15,709 nt of DNA from CAJBLF01 sp964613015 (GTDB taxonomy: Bacteria > Patescibacteriota > Gracilibacteria > Absconditabacterales > Absconditicoccaceae). The translations under genes were made by a program, and so were the position numbers. The stretch is taken from NCBI GenBank assembly GCA_964613015.1, contig CAZTFP010000029.1, forward strand, positions 1-15,709, written 5' to 3'. Shown here one piece after another: positions 1-7,913 of this stretch; positions within the stretch are counted from its first letter, which is position 1; the number at the start of each line of letters is the position of its first letter. Below the pieces are notes generated by a model, which did not search any database, was not told the origin of the DNA, and worked only from the letters and a program-made list of their open reading frames with translations.

Positions 1-20
1 GGATGTAACATCATTGGGAA

Positions 21-554
21 TTAAAAAAGTATCTTTGACTTGATGAGAACCATTAATGTTGCTATCTTTTCAAGATCAGTATTTAACTGTACATCTCACT
101 TGAGTACATATGGTTTATAGGCAGTATACTTTTTTTGGAATTTAGCATAGGCAGGTATGAGCTTTTCATAATAGCTAATAGATTCTGCTCTTTTTCCTTT
201 TCCAGAATTAAAAAGAAGTTGCTTATAGCTATCATTCATTTGGGCGTAATCTTCCAAGAAGAACTTTCTACTAAAGAAATTACTTAAGAAAGCAAATATT
301 CAGCCAACAATAAAAACAAGCAATATTCACACAATAATCTTCCATTGTTTAACCTGTTTATGGTGATTAGTAGTGATTTTGAATGGAACATATAAAGCAC
401 AAAATCACGTAATACTGGTAAATAAAGCTATTACACCAATTACATAGGCAATAATCTGTAACGTTCCGTATAACCAAAGATATCATCACACTATTGCTAA
501 TACAGCAACCAAAAGTCTAATCAAACGATCTAAGACTCATTCATTTTTTTTCAT
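21..554 (-). CDS. DUF2892 (YgaP-type) membrane protein with extra C-terminal region, probably frameshifted
   Basis: 177 codons as sequenced, with TGA read as Gly. Residues about 1-60 match my recollection of the DUF2892/YgaP membrane-domain pattern: N-terminal KKNEGVLDRLIRLL, two hydrophobic helices, then a GFCALY segment where the family has G-C-P-L-Y. A third TM segment (about 72-92) and a charged, helical tail follow, which short DUF2892 proteins lack. The gene is last in a minus-strand operon, 30 bp after the rhodanese stop. In YgaP, rhodanese and DUF2892 domains are fused, so this looks like a split version. The frame stops at 21-23. Adding one base in the T4 run at 67-70 would instead keep the frame open to the window edge (continuing as DSNINGSHQVKDTF), so the C-terminus is probably shifted and the gene probably continues to the left. 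Confidence 0.75.
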
Positions 555-584
555 AGTAACAAAAGAAAATATAAAAATATGGTA

Positions 585-929
585 TTATCTTTGTATATTA
601 TACATAAGGATACCCGCATCGATATTGATGATAGTATATTGTGGAAGTTGTGGCTTTAGTTGCATCTGGACATAGCCGGAAGATCATCCTGAATGACAAT
701 ATAGACAGAAATATGTTCACTCTGGATAGAGATTTCCAGAAAACATCTCATTGGAGATAGGAACAGCGCCCTCAATAGGATGATTGATCATATCGACAAG
801 AACTACGCGAACACCCTTAGATTCTAACTGTTTTTTATTTTCAAAATACTCAGTCCAAGTCCACTTGTCTTTTGATTGTTTACCACGGATATCACAAGCA
901 TCCGGTGAATATAAAGAAGAAACGTCCAT
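585..929 (-). CDS. single-domain rhodanese-like protein
   Basis: 114 residues with two internal TGA codons read as Gly. The LVDMINHPIEGAVPI segment matches the rhodanese pattern of an acidic residue after a beta strand, then G-A-x-x-I. The active-site loop is YCHSGGSSG, with catalytic Cys78. The family usually has C-x-x-G-x-R-S; here the Arg position is Ser83. Rhodaneses carry sulfane sulfur as a cysteine persulfide. No signal peptide is visible, so the protein is probably cytoplasmic. The gene starts 27 bp after the ArsR-type regulator and ends 30 bp before the DUF2892 gene, suggesting one transcript for sulfur or metal-stress handling. The start at 929 is the first ATG after an in-frame TAG upstream. 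The family call is firm; the physiological substrate is unknown. Confidence 0.85.
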
Positions 930-956
930 AACAAAAACATAACAAGATAAAATATA

Positions 957-1250
957 CTATACATTAAAAAGGATACCGATCTTTTCTTGGAATACTGAGA
1001 ATACCTTATAGTTAAGTTTATAATATATCTTATTCCCCTCTCTCCTTGTCTCTACAAAATCCAATTTCTTCAATACTCACAAATGATGTGATGCTAAGTT
1101 TTGTTTAATACCAAGTTTTTCATAGATATCACACACACAGAGTTCTTTGACATGATGTAACATACAAACAATCTGTAACCTTTGATCCTGTGATACCTCC
1201 TTCAAAATAGAAGAAAACTGACTAATTTCTTCTTTAGCAAGACAACGCAT
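957..1250 (-). CDS. ArsR/SmtB-family transcriptional repressor
   Basis: 97 residues. The whole protein fits the winged-helix ArsR family: ELCVCD (36-41) is the classic alpha-3 cysteine pair used by ArsR/CadC-type sensors. It is followed by a recognition helix around LASHHLGVLKKL and the wing ETRREGNKIYYKL (67-79). Cys3 and Cys29 are further candidate thiols. Known relatives repress their own operon and release DNA on binding a metal or metalloid, or on thiol oxidation or persulfidation. Being first in an operon with a rhodanese and a DUF2892 protein, it may sense sulfide or persulfide like BigR/SqrR, but a metal ligand is equally possible. A 7+7 bp dyad lies about 22 bp upstream of the start. 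Confidence 0.92.
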
Positions 1251-1271
1251 AAGATAGATTAAGAAAATAAA

Positions 1272-1295
1272 CTATATCAACGACTATCGATATAG
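1272..1295. promoter_or_regulatory. candidate ArsR operator dyad
   Basis: Perfect 7-bp inverted repeat CTATATC-N10-GATATAG, centred about 33 bp upstream of the ArsR start codon, in the divergent region between this operon and the sigma-factor operon. ArsR-family operators are AT-rich imperfect dyads of about this size. The link to this repressor is inferred from position. Confidence 0.5.
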
Positions 1296-1376
1296 ATATT
1301 TACATAAAAAACAAGTGATTTAATGAAATCAAAAGTTAAAATAAAAAAGTAAAAATTTTTTTACATCTAGAGTGTC

Positions 1377-1382
1377 TATAAT
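1377..1382 (+). promoter_or_regulatory. -10 element upstream of the sigma-factor operon
   Basis: A perfect TATAAT lies 50 bp before the sigma-factor ATG. No convincing -35 sits 16-18 bp further upstream; TTTACA at 1360-1365 is too close (11-bp spacer). The promoter may be weak, activator-dependent or read by another sigma factor. Confidence 0.35.
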
Positions 1383-1432
1383 ATATAAAATCATACATTA
1401 TTAGTATTTAGCCGATTATTAACTCATTCTTA

Positions 1433-1948
1433 ATGGATATTCAAAATAGCATCCCAGAAAATCAAATGATGGTTTTCGAAAGATTTTACATGGAATATAA
1501 GGATAAGGTTTACTCATTTTTGTTGAACATTCTCAATTATAACAAGGATGATGCGAGTCAGATTTTATCAGATAGCTTCGTAAAACTACGAGAATATATG
1601 AGTCAAAAAAAAGTAGATAATATGAAAAATATGATTTATACAATTGCACACAATTCAGCAATCAATCTCATCAAAAAAAACAAAAATACTGTATATTTTG
1701 AAGATGATACGATACAATACCACACATTATTAGAAGAGGTAAATTTAAATTTTGAACAAAAACAAATACAAAACATAATCCAAGAAATGGATACTACGAC
1801 AAGAGAGGTTATTCATTTAATAATCTATGAAGAAAAGTCGTACGAAGAGGTTTGAAAAATATTAAAAATACCCAAAAACACTGTTTGAACAATTTTGTTT
1901 CAGGCTAAAAACAAACTAAAAAAACTACATTTATCTTATTTATCATAA
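1433..1948 (+). CDS. ECF-type RNA polymerase sigma factor
   Basis: 171 residues with two in-frame TGA (Gly) codons in region 4. Sigma region 2 spans about residues 12-80 (MEYKDKVYSFLLNILN, then DASQILSDSFVKL and IYTIAHNSAINLIKK). Sigma region 4 spans about 110-165 (EMDTTTREVIHLIIYEEKS, then a helix-turn-helix around IPKNTVGTILFQAKNKL). Only regions 2 and 4 are present, as in group 4 (ECF) sigma factors, which direct core polymerase to a small regulon and are usually held by a membrane anti-sigma factor. The next gene, 4 bp downstream, encodes a small single-TM protein that could be that partner. The downstream genes are the likely regulon core. Confidence 0.9.
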
Positions 1949-1952
1949 TCCA

Positions 1953-2255
1953 ATGAACAATTATCCAATTTTTATAGCTCCAGAGCGCGTTTGGAATGAC
2001 ATAAAAACAAAGATACATAAAAAAGAAAAAAAATATGGGATATATTCAAGGTTCTTATATTATAAGAAAATTACCTTTTGAGTTTGAGCATTTATTGTCT
2101 TATTCCTTGTTATATGATTTTTCTACAGCAAAGAAAATTTGAATAATAAGGTTACTAATAGTTCGTATCTTAACTATATAAACCAAGTAGATGACCTAAC
2201 AAACGCAATGCAAAACAGTCTTGAAAAAAACATAACACAATTAAACCAGCTTTAG
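1953..2255 (+). CDS. small single-TM protein, candidate anti-sigma factor
   Basis: 100 residues, with three in-frame TGA codons in the TM region. A basic cytoplasmic part of about 40 residues starts MNNYPIFIAPERVWNDI, is followed by one TM helix (about 42-58) and then by about 40 hydrophilic residues likely to lie outside the membrane. I recognise no ZAS zinc-binding motif or other named domain. The 4-bp spacing after the ECF sigma gene and the topology suggest an anti-sigma factor, but this rests on context alone. It could equally be a small structural membrane protein of the S-layer-homology gene cluster. Confidence 0.7.
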
Positions 2256-2277
2256 TTTTATCTATTCCAATCAACAG

Positions 2278-2865
2278 ATGAAGAATAAAAAAAACCTTAT
2301 TATACGATCAGTATGATTTTTATTAGTGATTATAATATCATTAACAATCATTTATGTATCTAGAAAGCCGAAGGAACCACCAAACGAAGCTATACAAGCA
2401 TGTGATAGTAAATCAATAGGAGATCCTTGTTCATTCAAAGATAGACAATCAATATCAAGTGGGATATGTAATGATAAACCAGGTATACTGGCATGTGCTC
2501 CGAACAAAAACATCAATCAAAAAATCTGAAACAACAAACAAATTAAGAATACTGATGAAGAACAGAGAGTAAAAATATTATCAATCGCCACCCAAGAGAA
2601 GCAAAAAACCAAAAACTTATACGATACAATTGTTTTGTTAAATGAAGAATGAAGAAAAATCAACGTCATAAATACAAAACTGGAAGAATATCAACAAAAT
2701 TTAAGTGGTCTATTTATAGAATATGGAAATATAATCAATGACATACAAAATAATTGATTCAGCCAATCATTAAAACAAAGATTTATATCATTGACAGAAA
2801 AAGCTAAAGCACTTGTAGAAAATATAAAATCAGAGATTCAAAAGATCAAAGATAATAAAAAATAA
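2278..2865 (+). CDS. membrane-anchored protein with four-cysteine motif and coiled-coil tail
   Basis: 195 residues. A TM or uncleaved signal anchor lies at about residues 8-30. A compact segment at about 44-70 carries four cysteines in the pattern AC-x8-GDPC-x12-GIC-x9-LAC, which I recall from short exported modules in other bacteria but cannot name. The rest (about 85-195) is charged and helical, rich in Lys, Glu, Gln and Asn, and probably a coiled coil. The four cysteines are on the presumed outer side and could form two disulfides. It lies 22 bp after the small TM gene and 28 bp before the S-layer-homology gene, so it is likely co-transcribed. Function unknown. Confidence 0.75.
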
Positions 2866-2893
2866 AAAATCTTTTATATTATAAAAAATTATA

Positions 2894-4717
2894 ATGAAAA
2901 ATTTATTTAAGAAATTCATTCCATTTTGAATTAGCTTAACAATTCTCATTCCGTGAATACTATTTAAAGTACAAGGAGCGAATGCGGAATTAGAATCCGC
3001 ATATAATTGGGGTATAAACGCGGGAATTATTAGTAGCAGTACGACTTATAGTAATGCCAATATGATGTGAAAAGTTACAAGGGAAGATGCCGCAGAAATG
3101 TTCGTTATCTTCGCTAAGAAGGTAAATCCTTGATTACAACCTAACACATGAGCAATTTGTAATTTTACCGACATTTCTAACGAACCAGTTGATGCACAAA
3201 GCTATATGGTACAATCATGTCAACTTTGAATTATGGGACGTAATAATGATGGTACTTCTTCAAATACCTTCAATCCCAATGGAAAACTAACAAGATGACA
3301 AGTATGAACAATGATTTCTAGAATTTTCTATGGTACAAAATACAACGGAGGGAAAAATTTCTATACAAATCATCTCATAGCGTTGAAACAATGAAATATT
3401 ATGAATGATATATCCAAACCGAATAATGTAGAGTTAAGAGGATATGTATTAATAATGATGATGAGAGCTGAACAAGGAAAACAAACTCCTTCTAAAACGT
3501 GAAACAACCAAAATCCCCCTAGAACAGGAAATAATAAAAATCCTCCTAGAACGGGAAATAATTCTTCAGGTAACCAATCCAGCTATAGTATCGAACAAGC
3601 TATTTCGGATAACGCCCAATTGAGCACATTATCTTTCGATGGTCTTGGATTTTTAGCAGGAAATTTCTGTTCAGACACATTTTTGCCACCATGAAAAGTT
3701 TCTGATTTCTTCGGATTCCAATATCTCCGTGATGTCACTCAAGAGGGTAAATGACATAGTACAGACTTCGTAACTAACGCAGCAAATAATATCTTATCTA
3801 TTCTTACTGATGTTCAAAAAGCGAAGCTGATAGCATTGGCAACAGCACAAGCTGCTGACGTAAATCAATATGCGACTGATCGTTTCCCTTTGATGAAGGC
3901 ATTCAGAAGACAATTAGAATGAGACATACCTAATTGAACAACAGCACTCAGTAAATCAGCCGTTATGTCCTATTCAGCAGATCTTTATGCATTAGATGCA
4001 AAGATCAGTATTGCGAGAGCAAAACTTTATGCAGATATTTTCAACTCTTTGAGTACATCACAAAGGACATTCATTTCCAATATGCTTTCATGAGGATTCT
4101 ATTCATGGCCATCACTTCCTGATCAGATAGATAAAACTAAGCTTACCCATGATCAAGATGTTTTAGTGATGACCTATGCTGGCGATATTCTATCTCGATA
4201 TGCTGATGATGTAGAAGCTGATACATATTTTTGTCCTGAAAGACAAGGTGATTACTTCGGAGGCTTTTATGTCAAAGACGCCCCAGCCGTGGGTAATGCA
4301 TGATACACCATTGCAGAAACCATCACTGCCGATAAAGGACAAGAATTTCTGAATGATTTGACTGCTACTCAGAAACCTATTATCACAAACCTCGTAACTA
4401 CACAGAAGTCAGATATTAATAGTATCGTAGAAAAAAGAAGAGCTATATCTACGTTATTGAGATCATATAGGACAACAAGTACTGTAGATGAATCTGCCAT
4501 CATTGCATTAGCAAGAGAATATGGTGAATTAGACTGAGAGATTTCTTACTATTATGCAACGGCATTTGCTAATGTAGGAAGTACATTGACTACAGCACAA
4601 AAACAACAGCTTACAGATTTGAGGGGTTTGACTTGATATACTTGTGATGGTGCATATATTTATTCAGAAAAGCTTTCTAATCCAACCATAGAGAATACCG
4701 ACTTCTTGTTTAAATAA
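2894..4717 (+). CDS. exported S-layer-homology (SLH) domain protein
   Basis: 607 residues; many in-frame TGA codons are needed to read it whole. A signal peptide is clear: basic N-terminus, hydrophobic core, ANA at 29-31 followed by Glu-Leu. Residues about 50-192 hold two or three degenerate SLH repeats (KVTREDAAEMF, FNPNGKLTRGQVGTMISR, VELRGYVLIMMMR); SLH modules usually bind cell-wall polymers. A Thr/Pro/Asn linker (about 195-230) contains an almost exact tandem repeat of NPPRTGNN. The large C-terminal part (about 231-607) is mostly helical and repeats an LTxxQ-like motif (LTDVQKAKL, LSTSQRTFI, LTATQKPII, LTTAQKQQL). That motif is familiar from CpxP/Spy periplasmic chaperones, but this resemblance is only suggestive. 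It is the last and largest gene of the sigma-factor cluster and ends before a strong terminator. Confidence 0.85.
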
Positions 4718-4729
4718 TTATATATACAG

Positions 4730-4753
4730 AAAGCCATCCTAGGGTGGCTTTTT
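4730..4753 (+). terminator. rho-independent terminator of the SLH operon
   Basis: Stem AAAGCCA/TGGCTTT with a short inner TCCTAGGG segment, followed by a T run, 12 bp after the SLH gene stop. Confidence 0.85.
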
Positions 4754-4800
4754 CATAATTTTCTATTAAGTAATCAATGTATAATTAGTCAAATAAGAGT

Positions 4801-4897
4801 CTTCTCCAATAATATCAAAAAGACGATCACAGTCGTCCTTAAACTGATACAAATAACCCCTAAAAGAGTTTAACATTTTTGTACTTATCTCCACCAA
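4801..4897 (-). repeat. dispersed intergenic element, copy 1 (microprotein frame intact)
   Basis: Best-preserved member of a family also found near 6358, 7231, 10521, 13308 and (truncated) 11691. Read on the minus strand it has GGTGGAGATAAG about 10 nt before an ATG at 4876. It then encodes 36 residues beginning MLNSFRGYLYQFKDDCDRL and ends with TAA at 4766. The match to copy 2 covers most of the element on the plus strand (for example AAAAGAGTTTAACATTTTTG). It lies downstream of the 426-residue protein gene, separated from it by a hairpin. Confidence 0.8.
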
Positions 4898-4928
4898 ATA
4901 GGAATTTACAATTAATAACAATAGAAAC

Positions 4929-4953
4929 TCACGATTTAGGTCGTGATTTTTTT
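4929..4953. terminator. hairpin between element copy 1 and the next gene
   Basis: Stem TCACGA/TCGTGA with a 6-nt loop, followed on the plus strand by seven T. It sits 21 bp past the stop of the minus-strand gene at 4975. On the minus strand the trailing sequence is GTTTCTATTG, a weaker U-tract, so direction is uncertain. Confidence 0.6.
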
Positions 4954-4974
4954 AAATTAATTAATATATGTTTG

Positions 4975-6255
4975 TTAAAATTGCTGTAATGATTTAGTTT
5001 GATTAATCATGGTTAATATTTCACAATATTTAATGGCATTTTTTTGTGTCGTAGCGATAAATCAAGGCTGATAGTCAACATAATTACAATCATGATAGGT
5101 ATCATTTTGTAATAGGTCTCATAGAATATTTATATATTGATATGCCATATCTGTATTCTTATTGTTTTTAATTTTCTGTATAAGAGTATATAATGTATGA
5201 TATTTCTCATATAATATAGGTTGGGAAAGTCATTTTCCCACTTTCCCAGTTTGAGAAATTGGTTTTATTTTGTCATGTTCTTCATCTTCTGTATGTTCCT
5301 CATTTTTTTCATCTAACATAATAGTCATCTGATTCTCTTTTTTAAATAATCAATATCAAGTACATAATGTAGATCAATATGCTACAAGCTTATTTATCAT
5401 AATTCATTTGATCTTATTAAAAATATATTCTTTTTGAATAGTATCAAATATTTGTGATTTTTTAATCTGTTGAATAGTATCATAAATAGTATCGAAATGT
5501 ACTGACTCTTGTGAAGAGGCTTCTTGTGAATCAATAAGTTCTTGTAACTTATGTATCGTAGTTACAATTAATTTTCTAGACTCAAAACTTGGATTGTTTT
5601 TATTCAATGGTGATTCATCTATTGTTATGTCGATTGAATTTATATCTAATATATCCATATACTTTGTATTATTCTCTATAAGAGACTCATTGTTTAATAA
5701 ATTGATAATCTTTTTAGCAGCTTCTTCATATGATCAGAATTTAGTATTATCAAATCGAATAATTTTTTGGGGATTAACTATTCAATCAAATGAAGATCTC
5801 TCTCTTTCTAGTCAATGAAAAGTGATTTTAATGGGTTTATTCAAAGGTATTTCAAGAGTTGGGAATGCCTTATGTAAAGCCTTTTCAAATTCAAATTGAT
5901 ACTCAGTGGGGAACAATCATCAAGAAGAAAAAATCTGAAAAATATCTTTTCTATGTTTAACAATAACAATTCCTCTTGCTATATCCGATAATTCTTCTGA
6001 TGATAATGGTGATCAATCAATATTCTTCATTCACGAAATTCATTCCACAAAGTCAGGTGCCTTTTCAGCTAAAGTAATACAGAGTTGTTGAACACATTCC
6101 TCTATCGGTATATTACGTTGTTGTAAATGGGATATTGTTTCCTCAAAAATTTTAGAGTCAATCGATCATGAGAATTTTGTTTTCAGATAATTAATATTAT
6201 CTATTATATGATTAAATTCTTCGTTATTGAACATATATTCCTTATTGATTGTCAT
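4975..6255 (-). CDS. hypothetical protein, 426 residues
   Basis: One long frame with many in-frame TGA codons; I do not recognise the family. It is hydrophilic, mostly helical and rich in Ile, Asn, Lys and Tyr, with no signal peptide and no clear TM helix. An acidic patch (DEKNEEHTEDEEHD) separates the main part from a C-terminal region of about 110 residues. The C-terminal part has a conserved look (QYINILGDLLQNDTYHDCNY, then YQPGFIATTQKNA). Initiation is either at ATG 6255 or, seven codons in, at ATG 6234, which has AAGGA about 4 nt upstream. A near-consensus promoter precedes it. The coding call rests on length, the promoter, and the absence of TAA or TAG over 426 codons of AT-rich DNA. 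Confidence 0.8.
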
Positions 6256-6289
6256 AATAATGGCTGTAATAATTAAATCAATATATAAC

Positions 6290-6318
6290 AGTATATATAA
6301 AAAACAGAATAATGTCAA
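6290..6318 (-). promoter_or_regulatory. sigma-70 promoter for the 426-residue protein
   Basis: On the minus strand TTGACA, a 17-bp spacer and TATACT; the -10 is 34 bp upstream of ATG 6255. The -35 and spacing match consensus. Confidence 0.65.
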
Positions 6319-6357
6319 ATTTTAGCATAATTATAACAAACATTACCCTCTTTAAAT

Positions 6358-6458
6358 AATATCAAAAATACGACTACAGTCATCCTTTAACTAATCCAAA
6401 TAGCCCATAAAAGAGTTTAACATTTTTGTATCTATCTCCAACAACTTAAGAGATTATA
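6358..6458 (-). repeat. dispersed intergenic element, copy 2 (frame broken)
   Basis: Closely matches copy 1. The minus-strand frame begins MLNSFMGYLD and then meets TAG where other copies have a Gln codon (CAG), with a second stop further on, so this copy is a degenerate version. The minus-strand 5' flank TATAATCTCTTAAG is shared with copy 6 and, with one substitution, copy 3. It lies about 20 bp downstream of the nucleotidyltransferase stop. Confidence 0.75.
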
Positions 6459-6472
6459 CTTATAAACTAGAG

Positions 6473-7102
6473 TTACTTTATTAATTTCTCAAATCCATTA
6501 TCAATTAAATATTGTTTTATTTTCTGTTTTGTCTTATATCATTGCAGAAATCATGTATATAGTAAATAAGAACGATTCCAAAAAAATGGTAATTCTCTAT
6601 AAATAATTCTTTTTAGACGCAACAAAATTTCTTTTTCTTTAATTGATAATTTCAATAGTTCTGGTAATGGTTCTTTAAATTCAGTCGCCGCTATATGTAA
6701 TTGAAAGTTTATTTTTTTTTCTAAATCATTATTAAGATAATATGATATATCTATAAGAAAAAATCTGGAATTATCTCCAGCCGTAATAAGTTTTCACTTT
6801 TTTTCTTCAAAAACAGGATAACTATCAAAAAAATTATTTATTACCATTTTTTTAAGTAATTTATCTTTCATCATTTCCTTTGAAAAATATTCCACTTTCT
6901 GAACGAAACTTTCTCTTGGATTTTTAGATACAATTCGGATATCAACATCACTTTCTGATTCTAAAGCCAATCAATACTTAACACTACCAAATATTTCCAT
7001 TTTTTCATTTCTTTGAACAATATTTTGAAATCACAGTTTGATAATAATTTCCTTGATAAAACCATAAAATTCATCTGATAATATCGTTAACTGTTTTTCC
7101 AT
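6473..7102 (-). CDS. nucleotidyltransferase-domain protein (pol-beta superfamily)
   Basis: 209 residues. The N-terminal third holds the signature IFGSVKYGLALESESDVDI: the GS motif (39-40) and the Asp-x-Asp pair (Asp52, Asp54) that binds metal in pol-beta-superfamily nucleotidyltransferases. The helical C-terminal half has no domain I can name. Relatives include MNT antitoxins, aminoglycoside nucleotidyltransferases and RNA-tailing enzymes; a length of 209 and no recognised partner do not decide among them. No HEPN-type toxin gene is adjacent, so a toxin-antitoxin role is unsupported. It has its own extended -10 promoter and is flanked by element copies 2 and 3. Confidence 0.85.
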
Positions 7103-7133
7103 AATGTATAATTTATATAAAACACATAAAATG

Positions 7134-7161
7134 AATATAACATATCTTTATAGAAATTCAA
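7134..7161 (-). promoter_or_regulatory. extended -10 promoter for the nucleotidyltransferase
   Basis: On the minus strand TTGAAT, a 16-bp spacer and TATATT preceded by TG plus one base; the -10 is about 31 bp from the ATG at 7102. Confidence 0.6.
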
Positions 7162-7230
7162 TATATCCTATATAATACTATATTACAATTTTTATGACCT
7201 AACAACAATCAAGCATCACTTTCCTTCGAC

Positions 7231-7336
7231 AATACCAAAAACACGACCACAATAAGCCCTAAAAGAGTTTAATATTTTTATGCTTATTTCCACCAACTAA
7301 AGAGATTATAGTTCTAAACGAATAAAAATCATGATC
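7231..7336 (-). repeat. dispersed intergenic element, copy 3 (in-frame deletion)
   Basis: Shares the TAAAAGAGTTTAA core and the flank AGAGATTATAGTTCTAAAC. Compared with copy 1 it lacks 21 nt (seven codons), which keeps the minus-strand frame: ILNSFRAY then CGRVFGIVEGK, open to a TAA near 7193. The start codon is ATA instead of ATG. It ends in a compact palindrome (AAAAATCATGATCTTTTT) directly after the GNAT remnant stop. Confidence 0.7.
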
Positions 7337-7345
7337 TTTTTATAT

Positions 7346-7861
7346 CTATTTTCTTGGACTATATCTAACTAAATCATACATTTTTCATCATATTTCTTTT
7401 GGCTTTTGCTGATTTTTTTTAATCCCATTTTTTTATAAAAAACTCTCAATTGCTATTTGGTAATATCCAAAGACAAACAGGGAAATTCCCATATATTTCA
7501 ACAAAATCATTAAATAATATAGTTCCAATACCTATGTTTTGATAATTTGAATGTACATAAAAAGCATAAATTTCTTTTTTGCAATCATGATCATTGTCAT
7601 TTCTACATGCACCTCAATGAATAAATCATTGTACGATTCAACTTTCTTCATATACTAATAAAGCAGAATGAGTATCTAGAATTACTTTCTTAAGATGTTC
7701 TACGTGTTTGTCGTTTGAAAAGAATCCAAATATTTTTGATCAATAAATCACCTATACCCATCTTTCCAAGCAGCGACATGAATATCACTAATTCATTGTA
7801 CATCATAAATTGTAGCATATCTTGATCAATGAGTAAATGAATCTTTTGAAGAAGAATTAAT
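7346..7861 (-). pseudogene. GNAT-family N-acetyltransferase, decayed or frameshifted
   Basis: The GNAT fold is recognisable only by joining three frames. Frame one gives RYATIYDVQGISDIHVAAW and then YRGFIDQKYLDSF. Frame two gives HSALLVYEESG and the acetyl-CoA loop YVHSNYQNIGIGTILF (Q-x-x-G-x-G). Frame three gives FYKKMGLKKIS, and a last shift gives MYDLVRYSPRK then TAG. Each junction is mended by one extra base in a homopolymer: at 7718-7721, 7437-7442 and 7381-7385. No ATG, GTG or TTG start fits before RYATIYDV; the 5' limit is approximate. A TTGGTT-18-TATAAT promoter-like sequence lies at 7884-7913. Whether these are true mutations or assembly errors is unresolved; the missing start favours real decay. 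Confidence 0.75.
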
Positions 7862-7913
7862 AAAGATATAAAACAGTTAAAATATTATATTAGGTTAGTT
7901 ATATATAAACCAA

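Noticed and set aside
2..120. Plus-strand frame with KKVSLTGGEPLML, resembling the MoaA/radical SAM LTGGEPL motif
   Set aside because: The frame has no CxxxCxxC in view, does not continue like MoaA and stops soon after. It is antisense to the DUF2892 gene; chance similarity is more likely.
4801..4953. Integron attC site
   Set aside because: Copies have a GTTTAAC string, but no pair of R and L boxes and no element-wide imperfect palindrome; no IntI in the window.
6473..7102. MNT/HEPN toxin-antitoxin pair
   Set aside because: The nucleotidyltransferase has no adjacent HEPN gene; its neighbours are a 426-residue unknown protein and a GNAT remnant, each in a separate unit.
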